This document shows positions 31,247 to 42,178 of a DNA stretch of 64,000 bases, in pieces. This DNA comes from Cristatella mucedo. Lineage: Eukaryota > Bryozoa > Phylactolaemata > Cristatellidae. The position numbers and the translations under genes were made by a program. Position 1 is the first letter of the stretch. Every line of letters begins with the position of its first letter. The notes below the pieces were generated by a model, which searched no databases, was not told the origin of the DNA, and was given only the letters and a program-made list of their open reading frames with translations. The stretch is taken from NCBI GenBank assembly GCA_009760855.2, contig WPIO01000180.1, forward strand, positions 1 through 64,000, written 5' to 3'.

Positions 31247-32695
31247 AGATATTGTTGGCTCGGCCGAAAAGTTTCAGAGTCTTCTTCACTAAAAACATTT
31301 TGCAAATCCGTGCCTCCATAAAGTGCCCTCCAAATGAAGTAGTTTTTGAATCAAAACCTGTGAGCATCCTTGAGAGTTTGTCCGAGGTTTCTGCATGCGA
31401 TGTGGCTGCCTTAATAAGGTCTAGCAAAAAGAGCTCATCTTTAAAAAAATACCCTACACCATCCCTCTGTGTGGTCTTCACTGGCGGACGACTTTGTCAA
31501 GATATAAGTGAGATTTCTAATGCTTCTCTGGAAAAAGATGTACCAAAGTCATCCAAATATTGTTAGACCGATAACTAAAACCCTGGATAGCATGCAGAGG
31601 TCCTTGAAAAAATATCGGCCAGTTTAATTTCCTCTTTTTTTTGAAAGATTCTTGACAACGTTTAGCTAAGTAGCTTCCAGCACGTATTGAAAAAAATAAA
31701 TTGGAAATTTTTTTTAGTTGAGTTTAAGGTACAGCGACAGCACGCCACTGAAGCTGCTCTTCCGTGTGTAATTATTGACATCCTATGCAGCAGCGATGAA
31801 AGAAATGTCACTTCCCTAGCCATGTTATATCTCTCAGCTCAGCATTACACTACTGATCCCTGTATCCTATTGGAATGATTGAGAACAATAATCGGTCCGG
31901 AAGACGAGGTACTGACGTGGTTTAAATCCTACTTGCCCGATTGAGTTCATTCCGCGTCGTGTCGGGGTTAGTTCTCATCCACCGGATCAGTCACCCGTGG
32001 AGTCCCTCAAAGGTCCGCCCTCTGTCCGTTCTTGTTCTCCATTTGTATTCTACCCTCTGAGAAAAGTGATTCAGACTCATGAAAGAGGCTATCAATTGTA
32101 CGCTGGTGATTCTGAACTGTTTTAGTCATTTAAACCGTTGGAATCTGCTGCAGCGACTGATACATTGAATGCTTGACTTGCAAGCACTCCATTATGGGTG
32201 TTGATGAATTTTCCTCAACTTAACGATGATGAAACGAAAGCACTGCTCATAGGACATCCCAAGCTCGTGGCTGGACTAGAAAGCTTTGCCGTTCTAATAG
32301 GTCATGCTGTTGTGCGACTATCACCGTATGCTCGGAATTTAGGTGTCGCCTGCTACAGCTGCTGAAAATTTCGGAACTTTCGTAAAGACGACTGCTTCGT
32401 TAGCTAGCCATCACGTCCGATCCCTATCTAAGATTAGGAACTGTCTACCACGGTGGCTTGCAAAAACTTAACTAGCTCATTGGTTCTGTCTTGGTTAGAT
32501 TATTGAAATTCTCTTTTGGCTCGGCTACCAAAAAGATCCACTAGGCCACTGAAGCTGGATATGAATATGGCAGAAAGACAGTTTTCAAATTAAAAAGGTT
32601 TGACCACGTGTCTTTTGCTAAAAGAGCTGGGATGGCTGCCGGTGTATCAACGGATACAGAGCAAAGTTCTTACGCTGACCCACAAGGCCTGCCAC
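31247..32695 (+). mobile_element. LINE-B, longest copy (left part, RT)
   Basis: It starts at FFTKNI..IR / PPNEVVFESKPVSILESLSE, before the RT core. It goes through ARxxTEAALPCVIID, MLYLSAQHYTTDPC (equivalent of LDLSAAFDT), VLTWFKSYLPD, SVTRGVPQ, YAGD (decayed YADD, about 32100) and LLIGHPKLVAGLESFA, to LTHKACH at 32695. There it is interrupted by a SINE-1. It continues at 32876. Confidence 0.88.
31252..31566 (+). pseudogene. LINE-B pre-RT / RT N-terminal fragment
   Basis: 104 codons. FFTKNILQIRASIKCPPNEV, SEVSACDVAALIRSSKKSSS and YPTPSLCVVF look like the linker and first RT motif of a CR1/L2-type LINE (usual pattern K(S)S..LDP(I)PT..V). Broken after SSKYC. Assigned to LINE-B because LINE-B coding sequence follows in order. 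Confidence 0.7.
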
Positions 32696-32697
32696 TG

Positions 32698-32875
32698 CTT
32701 GGCTCCGATTTTTTGGCCCAGTAGTTAAGGTGCTCGCCGCGGCCAAGATCTGGCCGAGGTCGTGGGCTCGAGCCCGTTGGCTTATGTGTAGCGCCTGAAT
32801 AGAGATTAAGTACTCTTAGGATGCTATAAAAATAAATTATAAATAAGTAAATAAAAAAAAAAAAATTTATATACA
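32698..32875 (+). mobile_element. SINE-1 inserted in LINE-B
   Basis: Head TTGGCCCAGTAGTTAAGGTG, then GGCCGAGGTCGTGGGCTCGA, then the LINE-A-type hairpin remnant AGCGCCTGAATAGAGATTAA..GATGCTAT and an A-rich tail. LINE-B sequence continues on both sides (GGCTTGGCTCC before, CATACCTAGCTTAACTGCTG after), which proves insertion. A target duplication is not clear. Confidence 0.88.
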
Positions 32876-33300
32876 TACCTAGCTTAACTGCTGCACCAGT
32901 TCAAGCCTCCTCGTTCACCAAGGTCCTGAATGGACAATAAATTAGCAGTTCCGTTCGTCCGCTTAAAGACTGTTTTGGCAGCAGCAGAAGCTTTTGCTAT
33001 GCAGGTCCTTGACTATGGGATTGCCTTTTACAATTTTTCTGTAGCGACATCTCCTGCTGGCGACTATAGAACATCATTTCCAGTTGTCCTGAGCTGCTAA
33101 TTCCATGCTAACCACTACCTTAGCTGCTCTAATGACTCAGTTATGCTTCTAACTTTCTATTCGTTGGGCGAAATGAAGTCTGCTGGCTACCGAATGGGTA
33201 CCGAAAGCCACTTAAGCAGTTAGTGCGCTATACAGAATCTCATGCGTAACACTCAAATGGTTTTTGTGGCTTGTGAAGTTACAAATGGAGATTCATTGAA
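32876..33300 (+). mobile_element. LINE-B, right part of interrupted copy
   Basis: CATACCTAGCTTAACTGCTG, GGACAATAAATTAGCAGTTC, GAAATGAAGTCTGCTGGCTA, then GGAGATTCATTGAATTG. This is the 3' end of the copy begun at 31247. The pentamer tail is eroded. Confidence 0.85.
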
Positions 33301-33670
33301 TTGTACCAGCTTCCCTGCTGTTAGGCTGAAGGCAGAAAGTGATACGTTTTCCAGGCACTTACTAAATTTAAAAGAAAGCTTTCTCGTACCTTCAAAATAT
33401 GGAGTAGAGTTAATTTCCTCACTTGCATTCTTTTCTGGATACCAACAGTAAATGCGCAAATAAAACGTCCGGTGCTGAACAATAAGTGCAAGCTTCAGTG
33501 CATCTTAAAAGTGCGATAATTTCGTATTCGTTTTTTAGAGTCGTATTTTTATGATCCCCGATCAAGTACGGGACCACTAAAATAATCTTTTAATTTAATT
33601 CATTGAGTCATTTATGAAATTCCTGACAAAGTATTTATATGAATAATTAAACTGGGCAATTTGATTGTAA
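33301..33670. other. Intronic, no gene called
   Basis: Overlapping 68-69 codon frames on both strands at 33242-33459, with no domain. Confidence 0.35.
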
Positions 33671-33671
33671 A

Positions 33672-35690
33672 TACTAATAATAACAATACGTTTGCATAGC
33701 ATCGTCAGAGAGCTTTATCTCCACCTAAGCAGTTTACAGTTGCTTTAAAGGAAGCACGGTTGAATAGTAAGTGGTAGCATATTCAATGATAACAAGCATA
33801 ACATGGTTAGAGGTGGCTTGCTCAAGGTCAGCATGCAAAGACGATCAGTGGCAGCATGCATCATGTTAGCACGCATAAGGAAACAAATGACGAATCGCAT
33901 GGACCCACTAAATGCTGCGATAACTGGATGCACTTTTAGCTTCTTTTTAGACGTCGTCAGTCAGGGAACGTTGTCATGCCAGTTGGAAGTGAGTTCCAGG
34001 CTTTGGGAGCGCACGATCTGATGGCACGGTCTCTAAAGGGTTTGAGGTTTGTACGAGGTGTAGCTAAGCGGTTAAAAAGTTAGAAAAGCGTGTAGTATGA
34101 TGCTTGGCGTGGTGAGGGATTAGATCTGATAGGTAGGCTGGAGCAAAAGAATTAAATAACCTGCAAGTGAATGACAGGACCTTAATGTCAATGCGCAGCT
34201 TGACTGAGATCCAGCGCAGGTCAGCTATAAGTGGTGTGATATGACAGCTGCGACGCTCACGAAAGACAAGCCTGGCTACAGAGTGTTGCACCAGCTGTGA
34301 TTGCAGTGCTGGAAGACCAGCAAGCAGTGAGTTACACAAGTCAAGACGCGATGCCACATGCGCATGGACCAATTTAGATCTGGTATCCCTACCTAAGAAA
34401 GCCCAATTTTTAGCGATTTACGTACCTGAAAGTAGGCAAAGTTGACTGTGTGCTGATGTGGCCGTCTAGTGAAAGGTCGCTTGGGAATATGACACCTAGA
34501 TTTCGTGCAGATTTAACGGGAGATATGCTGGTAGAGTCTATTTTGGGCATTAGGCTTTCCAATTTCTGATTCAAACTTGATTTTGCCACAACTAGTACGT
34601 TTGTTTTATCCATCAATGTGCGAATGTCATCAATACATTCTGCAATGGCGTTAAGCGAATTCAGCGTACTGGACCGGTGGTAGATCCAAGGAAAGGTATA
34701 ACTGAGTGTCATCAGCCTAGAAGTGAAATCCTAGATTGTGGCCGGCAATTCCATCGGCAATAGGGAGATCGTAAACCATGTAACTAGCCAAAACAATCGC
34801 AGAACCCTGAGGTGCCTCATACTTCAGTGGTTCCTTGGATACTTTTTTCCGTTCACATCAATAATCTGGAGTGTCCCACTTGAGATAGGACCTGAACTTT
34901 GCAATGCAGTATCTCTCCACTTGTGATAGACAGGCGAGACGCGAGAAGCTTGAGAAGGACTTTGTGAATGACAGTATCAAAAGCGGCCGACAGAGTGATA
35001 CAAATAACCAGAGATACTCTACCAATGTCTGCATTCCGAAATAGATCGTTATGCACCTGAAGAAATACTGACTCTGCGGAGCGATTAGCTCCAAAACCAG
35101 ACTGGAACGTACTAGCAAGGTTGGAAGTTTCAATATATGAGTTCAGCTGATCTGCCACGATTTGTTCCAGTGTTTTTGATAAGAATAGTAGAAGAAAGAC
35201 TGGGCTAAAATTGCTCAGGTCATGGTGATTTAATCCTGCTTTCTTGAGTGATGGCCTGATTACAGCCTATTTGGAAGGTGCTGGGACATATGACACGAGT
35301 CTAATGACAAATTTATGATGTTAGTTATGCATGGAAGCTGTATATCTATGCATCGTGGAAGCAGGACTGTGAGAGTAGGGTCCAGAGGAACTTAGATATG
35401 AACTTCAGGATGAGGTCACCTGTGGCCTCCTTGAGTGTAGAAATTGAGGTGTAGCACGAAATTGCGGGATATGATCCTAGGAGGGATTCTGCCACCCTAG
35501 GGATTGACTCCATGATCCCATCTATCTTGTTCAAAAACTAGGGAAACGATGAGCCAAATCGCCACAAGGATCACTCTTTAGGGAGCTAAGCTTGAAGCGG
35601 TTAAGCAGACGTTTGATCGCAGTCATCAGCATTCTTTGATTGTGCATCTGTGATTCAACAAAGGTTTATATAAGCTAGTAAAGATATGAT
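33672..35690 (-). mobile_element. LINE-A copy: RT + 3' UTR
   Basis: Tail AATACTAATAATAACAATAC, then UTR, C-terminal region (open at 34064-34372), RT remnant with the catalytic box near 34720 destroyed, FQSGFGANRSAESVFLQV near 35100, and the pre-RT region to 35690. The 5' end is truncated. In the host gene's direction. Confidence 0.88.
34064..34372 (-). pseudogene. LINE-A C-terminal ORF fragment
   Basis: 102 codons: VHAHVASRLDLCNSLLAGLP, LVFRERRSCHITPLIADLRW, FAPAYLSDLIPHHAKHHTT. Truncated by a stop after NFLTA. Confidence 0.82.
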
Positions 35691-36510
35691 AAATCTCATC
35701 AATTAGCTAAAATAAAAATGTACTCGGGTTAGATGTTTTATCAGCATTCACAAAATGAGCAGGCGTTGTGATTTTAAGCACTCTTCAATGCAAGAGCTCA
35801 GATCTGGCACACACCGCCGTGTGGTGGGGCTACTTTGAAAGCTAAATGCTTTCAGTAACAAAGGTCAATCAAGAAAACGGCACGTGTACTCGGAGCATGG
35901 TAGAAGAACGAGTACTGCTCACATATGAAACGACATAGCACGCTGAATTTGGGAAATTATTGGAAAATAAAAGTGCATTCTGCGATTCATTACAATACTT
36001 AATTAGTGTCTGTAAAAGCAGATGCTTTGAATTTAGAGCCACTCTGGATCCAAAGGCTCGCAAGGATTATATGTTAAAAAAATTGAACACGCTTCAGAGA
36101 TGTGTGCATTATTGCGTTATGATCTTAAAGTAGCACCGATTATGCATAGTAAGACAGTATAATTCGCAGAAAAACAGCGTGCGTGCTCTAGATTATATGT
36201 CGCCTACAAAGAAATGCACCCAAATTCTATGACATTGAACTAACCATGATGTTCTGGCTTGCTTGCCTCACCCAGCTTTCCGGAAACATAGACTTATCAC
36301 CTCTGTAAACCCTGTAAACGTGCCTTCTGCAACGATGAACGATAATTGTATAGTTTGACGCTGTCAATTGAGCTTCAAAACCACAATTGGCACTGCCTAT
36401 ACAATAACTATACACTTAAATGTCACGCAAAATCAATACTTCGAGTGCCTACACATTTTAAGCCCCTAATAATCTCGTTCAAGCAGAGCATATACATGAA
36501 TCTAGGTACA
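35691..36510. other. Intronic, nothing recognised
   Basis: No exon or element landmarks. Confidence 0.35.
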
Positions 36511-36514
36511 CAGC

Positions 36515-37560
36515 ATAGTACTACTAATAATACTCTTGATAAAGCGCCCTCAGAGAACTCTATCTCTTTCTAGGCGCATTACATCTGCTGCAAAGGGAAA
36601 AGCAATTAAATGGTGAGTAATATCATGCTTGATAAACAACATTAATAGCATGATTAGGGGTGAGCCAAAGAATGAAGGGACCTAATAGTGAGCCACCAAA
36701 CTTTGAAGTCGATCCTTTTACGGACTAGATGCCAGTGCAGGTCGGCGAAAAGGGCTGTGATGTGGCAACTGCGATGCTCACGCCAGACAAACCTGGCTGC
36801 AGAGTTTTGCACCAGCTGTAAGCCCCTGATTGCACAGGCCGGTAGGTCAGCAAGCGGCGAGTTACAGAAGTCAAGATGGGACGTCACAAACGCATGGACC
36901 AACTTAGACGTCGTATCCCTGTCTAAACAAGCCAGACTTACAGCAACGTTATAAAGCTAAACATAGGCAGACTTGACTGTGGAGCTGATGTGGTCGTTTA
37001 ACGAAAGGTCACTTTTGAATATGACACCTAGATTTCTTGAGGATTCAACAGGATATATACTGGTGGAGCCAATTTTGAGCGTCAGCCTTTCCAGTTTGGG
37101 AATCACATTTTGTTGGCCCATAACTAGTAAGTTAGTTTTATCATAATTTAATTTAAGATAATTTGCTGCCATCCATGTGAGGATGTTGTCAATACATGCA
37201 GAAAGTAAGTTGAGAGAATTTGAGGTGCTCGAAGGCTTGGAGGGATCAAAATAAAGGTACAACTGAGTTTCATCCGCATAGAAGTGAAAGCCTAGATTGT
37301 GCTTGGCAATCACATCAGCAAGAGGAAGAGTATAGACCGTGAAAAGAACCGGACCTAGCACGGAGCCCTGAGGTGCCCCCATACTTCAGAGGTACCTCGG
37401 AGGATCTTTGTCTATTCAAATCAAAACTGTCTAGTCTCTCAGTGAGATAGGACCTGAGCCATTGCAGAGCCGTGCCAGTGATGCCCAGATGAGAATAAAG
37501 GCGCTCAACGACTTAGTGATTGATAGGATCAAAAGCTACCGAAAGGTTGAGCAAAACAAG
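36515..37560 (-). mobile_element. LINE-A, internally deleted
   Basis: 3' tail and UTR (36515-36660) join abruptly to the post-RT coding region at about 36662 (GTGA|GCCAAAGAATGAAGGGACC), skipping the last roughly 100 codons and the upstream UTR. RT follows to about 37560 with FYADETQLYLYF near 37290. Confidence 0.88.
36957..37382 (-). pseudogene. LINE-A RT catalytic fragment (YADE)
   Basis: 141 codons: GAPQGSVLGPVLFTVYTLPL, FYADETQLYLYFDPSKPSST, LKLNYDKTNLLVMG, LKIGSTSIYPVESSRNLGVI. The second catalytic Asp of YADD is Glu, so even a joined product should be impaired. Confidence 0.9.
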
Positions 37561-37935
37561 CTGAGAAATTCTGTCTGGATGGCAATTATATTGACACTAG
37601 CGAGAAGCTTCGTGGTTTTTTGCACAGTGAGCTTTACACAATTAATTTTTCTAAAAGTCACAAATTGCGAATGTTGGATTTACATCCTGGGTCTTAGCCT
37701 TGGGTTGACAATGCTCACACCCGGAAACGTCGTGACCCAGTCTCTTGAGTTGCCAGTTTGCGTCCTGTTGCAATGACCATCTAAGTGTTATTTATAAAGG
37801 ATTCTCTGAAGAGAGATGTGCAAATGAAACTTTTTAATCGGCTGACCATAGAAGAGAAATTAGGACAGCACTACGCAGGTGTACTTATAATTTGGCTAGA
37901 AGTTTTTATTCTTTCTTGAGGAACATTTCTGGTAT
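37561..37935. other. Intronic, no gene called
   Basis: A plus-strand frame at 37462-37776 starts inside LINE-A and runs into hydrophobic but unplaced sequence. No splice support. Confidence 0.35.
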
Positions 37936-37938
37936 TAC

Positions 37939-38077
37939 TTTAAAAATAAAGCTTGTTGTCACTACATTATATTCCAAATTGTAAACCAGGGAGAGCTTGT
38001 TGATCGAGTCAGTCTTGAAAGTGAAGACGGGCAAAGAGCCAGCCACGGCCTGACCCGGCACATAATTCTTGTAAGTG
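37939..38077 (-). CDS. STRA6-like exon: loop and start of a helix
   Basis: 139 nt. Acceptor AAACCTCAG, and the first base completes a Ser begun at 41215 (AG + C). The peptide is STYKNYVPGQAVAGSLPVFT, then FKTDSINKLSLVYNLEYNVV and TTSFIFK. Position and pattern agree with the family segment remembered as HRTNLRALHRG through FSAYQTAFICLG, that is the cytoplasmic loop and the first half of the next helix. The candidate donor is GTAATA directly after AAA, phase 0, while the next exon needs one carried base. The frame is otherwise open and continuous with both neighbours. Confidence 0.88.
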
Positions 38078-38129
38078 CTGAGGTTTATAGAAACCACCTT
38101 TTAGAATCATATCAGATGCGAAGTCAAAT

Positions 38130-38690
38130 TCTTTACTAAATTTCGAGCCCGAGGAGTGGTTGCACAAGAGCATCACCTACTAGAAGAGCAAAGTCTTCTA
38201 ATCCATCCACACGCTTAAGGTGTCCTATGAGCAGCAGATTGGTTTTATTGTCATTGAGTTTCAAGAAATTTTCCGACATCCAGGTTTGAATTTCGGCAAG
38301 GCAAGCATTCAGTTTATCAGTTGCTGCAGCAGGTTCCAACGGCTTGAATTTCAAACACAGCTGAGTATCGCTAGCATAGCAGTGATATCCTATTCCATGG
38401 GCCTCAATCACTTTCCCAGTGGTTGAGTATACATGTAAAAAGCAAGGTACCGAGGATGGACCCTTGAGGGAATACACAGGTGACTCTTCTCGTGTGTGAG
38501 ACTTGACCCCCTCACGACACGGATTGAAGACGATCAGAAAAGTACGATTTAAACCATGCCAGCGCCTAGTCTGCCAGACCAATTGTTGTTCATGATTCGT
38601 TTTATTTCGGAGAAAAGCAGTTTACCTTTATTAAAAGCTAACTTAAGTGCATTGTCATTGTTATGAACAACATCTACGTAAGTATTTTTT
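38130..38690 (-). mobile_element. LINE-B RT fragment
   Basis: Internal piece with neither end. GHLKRVDGLEDFALLVGDAL (left), MSENFLKLNDNKTNLLLIGH, CYASDTQLCLKFKPLE, then the upstream RT part. The right border near 38690 is uncertain. Confidence 0.82.
38136..38582 (-). pseudogene. LINE-B RT fragment (YASD)
   Basis: 148 codons. ESPVYSLKGPSSVPCFLHVY is the region before the catalytic box. YHCYASDTQLCLKF has Ser in place of the first catalytic Asp of YADD. It continues to AEIQTWMSENFLKLNDNKTN. Catalytically dead if read as written. Confidence 0.87.
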
Positions 38691-38714
38691 ATTGAAAATG
38701 CTTGTGACGAAAGG

Positions 38715-38865
38715 GTTTTCCCGAGCTGCTTTGGTCCAGCGGTAAAGGTGCTCGCCCCGACCAAGGTCTGGCTGAGGTCGTGGGCTCGAGCCCTGTGGCA
38801 CATGTGAAGCGCCCGAATAGAGATTAAGTTCTCTCGGGGTGCTATACAAATGCATTTTTTTATAT
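38715..38865 (+). mobile_element. SINE-1 copy, best preserved
   Basis: GAGCTGCTTTGGTCCAGCGG (A box), CTGAGGTCGTGGGCTCGAGC (B box), then the hairpin agcgccc (38808-38814) / gggtgct (38837-38843), with inner agaga/tctct identical to LINE-A, then ATACAAATGCA. Use as the family reference. Confidence 0.9.
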
Positions 38866-39472
38866 TTTTATTCAGCAGTGCCAGGTTTATTTTATCATGT
38901 CTGCACTATAGAAGGGCAGAGTAGGCTACTTGAGAAGTAGTAACCCAATAAAATCAGTTAACAACGGGTCTAAGGCCATATATCGGGGACGGCGGCAAAC
39001 GACGAAGACACTAGAATTGATTGTGGCAAGACAGCTAACCTCTTATATCTAAACTTCAAGCCTAGCAAGTAAATTGTAGTCACGTTTGGGAGCTAAGCAC
39101 AATACAGAAAAATTCAGCATTACCCGATTTTATGACGACGTTCTTAGGAATTCAGTCTTAGCTTAGGTCCCCCTGGATTTTTCACTGGATCTTTCGGAAG
39201 CGTTTAATACCTTTGATCACAAAGTCGTGGCCGGCGACTGTCAAATCACCGGGACATCATTGGCAGTGCACTGCATACAGGGGTTTAGGGTCTTCCTCAA
39301 CACGAGCCTCCAGAGAATTGATGTCAAAGAGCAAGAGTCATAAGTGGGGCCTCTATAATACGGGGCACCTGAGTGCTCTGTGCTCGGTCTACTTTTTTTA
39401 ACACTTTATACTCTCCCACTTACCGACCTGATCGCAAGCACAATTGAGGCATTATAACCCATACAGGTGACG

Positions 39473-39490
39473 CACACACACACACACACA
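39473..39490. repeat. (CA)9 microsatellite inside LINE-A
   Basis: A perfect CA run at the place where other LINE-A copies encode the YADD catalytic box. Confidence 0.92.
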
Positions 39491-39494
39491 TATA

Positions 39495-39522
39495 GATGAC
39501 ACACAGATGACTGTGTGTCATC
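39495..39522. repeat. 28-nt perfect hairpin
   Basis: gatgacacacag (39495-39506), loop atga, ctgtgtgtcatc (39511-39522): 12 perfect pairs, directly after the CA run. Confidence 0.95.
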
Positions 39523-39767
39523 AGAATGTATATATAACTATCAGTATATCCAAACGAAACACACATGTACCTGTGCGTTGATTCCTCCCAGTCTTACAGT
39601 TCGTCAAACTCGCTCCAGTTCCTAACTGCGTATATTTCTGACATTCGCATTTGGATTCCAGTGAAATTTATCAAATCGCCTGATAAAAATAAAATTAATA
39701 GTCATGGGAAACCAAGGATTTCTCAGAGATTATATAATTTTGCCCTCAAAAGGTATTCCGCCACACT

Positions 39768-39878
39768 GATTTGGCTCAGTGATTAAGGTGCTCACCACGA
39801 ACCAAGGTCCAGGTGAATGTAATTGATTACCGAGGTCGTGCGCATGAGATTAAGTTCTTTTAATGTGCTATGCAAATG

Positions 39879-39933
<55 letters not shown>

Positions 39934-39945
39934 ATCTCCTACTGC
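39768..39945 (+). mobile_element. SINE-1 inserted in LINE-A
   Basis: TTTGGCTCAGTGATTAAGGT head, GATTACCGAGGTCGTGCGC, then GAGATTAAGTTCTTTTAATG and an (AT)n tail. The first hairpin arm is lost. LINE-A coding sequence is interrupted and resumes after it. Confidence 0.8.
39882..39933. repeat. (AT)n microsatellite, about 50 nt
   Basis: AT dinucleotides with one G interruption near 39921, grown from the SINE-1 tail. Confidence 0.93.
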
Positions 39946-40672
39946 ATCTACACCAAACACGAGTGTCCTGTTCCAAAGCAACTTTTTATTATGTAATGTA
40001 AATGTAATCATACCACAACATGAAATCTACAGCCTGGTTTTCAAAACTCTACCTACGTTGAATTGAAAAAAGTCGAGTCAGATTTTAAAGAGCTACCTCA
40101 TCCAAGTAGCACAATGCGATTTCTGACATCCCTTCTTGAATTCGGTATCTCAATGCCTGATCATCCGGCCTGTCCAATAACATGTGTCAACTTGGTGCAA
40201 TATGTGCTGCTAGGCTTGTCTATTGCTGATGCCACAGATTTTCCCCGACCTGCACAGACAACCTATAAAGCAGCGCATTGATATTTTAGTATTACGCATT
40301 TAGGTCTCCACATTCTTTTACTCCAGGTAGCCTATCCGAAATTTTTCCTAATCTGGCCTGGCATTGTAACATCAGTTCTCCTGGCTCAAGTAGTGTAGTT
40401 GCATATACCTTAAGCTTGTACGCTCTTTAAGCTTGAAACTTACTCTCAACAATAATTTACAAACTTATTGACTTGTGAAATTTAAAAAGTAGCTCAAAAA
40501 GGCAGCGTTTCCTCACATTATTGGCTAGGTTCTCGTCAATCGTCATTTGTATGACGACGCTTACGGGTGCAATGCATTTTATCTCTAATTATATGTCCAT
40601 GCTTCATTTAAAACAAGCTTGAAGGAACTAGTGAGATATTTAGTTCTCTGAGGACTCTATACAAAGGCCTCA
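39946..40672 (+). mobile_element. LINE-A, right part of interrupted copy
   Basis: GAGTGTCCTGTTCCAAAGCA resumes the post-RT region. It runs to the decayed end GAAGGAACTAGTGAGATATT..CTGAGGACTCTATACAAAG. Confidence 0.75.
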
Positions 40673-41210
40673 TTATTGGTAATGATGCAGCCGAAAAATT
40701 CCACTACGAATGTTTCTCCTGCCGCAACCATGTTGATCTCTACACATTTCCAAATGATTTACGGAAGCAAACTAAATCTGAAATATAAAATAGAATTTCT
40801 CCAAATTGGTATAGAACGCTCAACGCTCGAATTTTAAAATCACTTAGAAAACATTTAAAATGGCCCCTGACAGCTAGGTTGTGCATAAATATTTTTCTAC
40901 GTGCTGGAATATATGGGTACAATTCTAAGTTGCCAATTAGTAAAATGCCAGTATTGTGAAAGTAAATGCAAGTAAAAATTATATTATGAAGTCACCTAAA
41001 AAAAGTAAGAAATTATAGCAAGGAAAATATGGTATTATAGGTCCCTTTAAAAGGCAGTCATCTTTGCAAACATTGATAAACTACAGTTCCAATTCATATG
41101 TAGATATATGCTAGTTTGGTATAGAATACTGAATCATGCTCCAATTAGCTGCATAGCTGTTTTCAAATGATAAAATTAAGAGCTTATCTTTCAGTAGGCA
41201 AAACTCCTAC
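40673..41210. other. Intronic, no gene called
   Basis: AT-rich, no element landmarks before the exon at 41215. Confidence 0.4.
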
Positions 41211-41214
41211 TTAC

Positions 41215-41290
41215 CTATAGCAGATAGCCGCGTGGTAAAGATACAAGATCATAATTCCAAATGTGATGCACGTTACTACAATCCATAAAT
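41215..41290 (-). CDS. STRA6-like exon: membrane helix
   Basis: 76 nt between acceptor ATTTCTTTTAG and donor GTAAGT. The first two bases complete an Asp begun at 42179 (G + AT). The peptide DLWIVVTCITFGIMILYLYH is followed by AAICY and a split Ser. A single hydrophobic helix fits the family helix remembered as [23 protein letters not shown], which precedes a short basic cytoplasmic loop. It is a small exon, but it has exact phase on both sides, strong splice sites and no stop. Confidence 0.93.
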
Positions 41291-42178
41291 CTAAAAGAAA
41301 TATATTCAGTATCTTCAGATATTCTTAGGTGAAGGCTAAAGAAATAGGCGAACCAATGATAATTAAAGTTATTAAAATATTGCGACATGATTTACAAATT
41401 TGCAATTAAATGAAGCGCCGAAGTTTTTTTAACCCATTTCCAGTATGTGCTCAGCAGGAAATAAAATAAAACAGCGCACAAGCTATTGGAAATAATGAAG
41501 AACTGATAGTTTTGCGAGATACATTCTTAGAAAGCTATGAAAATTCTGCTGTAAATATGCTGAAAAGCAGAACTCAATTCCCATTTAAATTTATCGGAAT
41601 TCTCCTACCAGCTTAGGGATCTATATACGGCAGTAGGCTATGCTCACCAAGAGTATCCAGCCCAAAAACCATCCATGGTTTGACTGAAATTCTGAAAAAC
41701 GTGACTCTTTTGCTCAGTGATATAAGCGTTTAACTATTGCAATTTTGAGGTTATCCTTCATATTTGACGGTTATCCCTTAGTTATCCTTGAAATTTTATT
41801 AGATACTTGACGGTTTCATGGGTTGAGTTTTATACCACGCAATTATGTATTGCTCTCTGAAATGGTGAGGGATGGATGGCCACAAAAATTCGCGTGCAAA
41901 TATATAAATGAGGCTTGCGAATATTCTAGCTTTAACTTGTTCAAAATGCAGGTTATAGAGTCAGTATAATAATTTAAACGTTACCGAAAAACTCATTCGT
42001 GCGTACTTACTCCACCGAATCAAAATCTGGATATAGTGTAAACTAACTCTTGATCGTGCAAGCAGCAAGTAATAGTACATGTCAATTCTAACACAAATGC
42101 CGTAATTGTCTTCCATTTGTTTGAATACCGCTACTGAACTAGTCTGTTTTAGTCACTGCTATAACGTAAATTACTTAC
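41291..42178. other. Intron without recognised repeats
   Basis: Short intron of 888 nt, AT-rich, and one of the few introns free of LINE landmarks. Confidence 0.5.

Larger units (their letters stand above)
38985..39767 (+). mobile_element. LINE-A RT copy, left part
   Basis: GGCAAGACAGCTAACCTCTT, CAAGCCTAGCAAGTAAATTG, GGATCTTTCGGAAGCGTTTA, TATACTCTCCCACTTACCGA, then TACCTGTGCGTTGATTCCTC. A microsatellite and hairpin replace the YADD-coding stretch. A SINE-1 interrupts it at 39768 and the copy resumes at 39946. Confidence 0.83.

Noticed and set aside
37462-37776. 104-codon plus-strand frame with a hydrophobic stretch
   Set aside because: Its first part is antisense LINE-A. The rest has no splice sites or domain.
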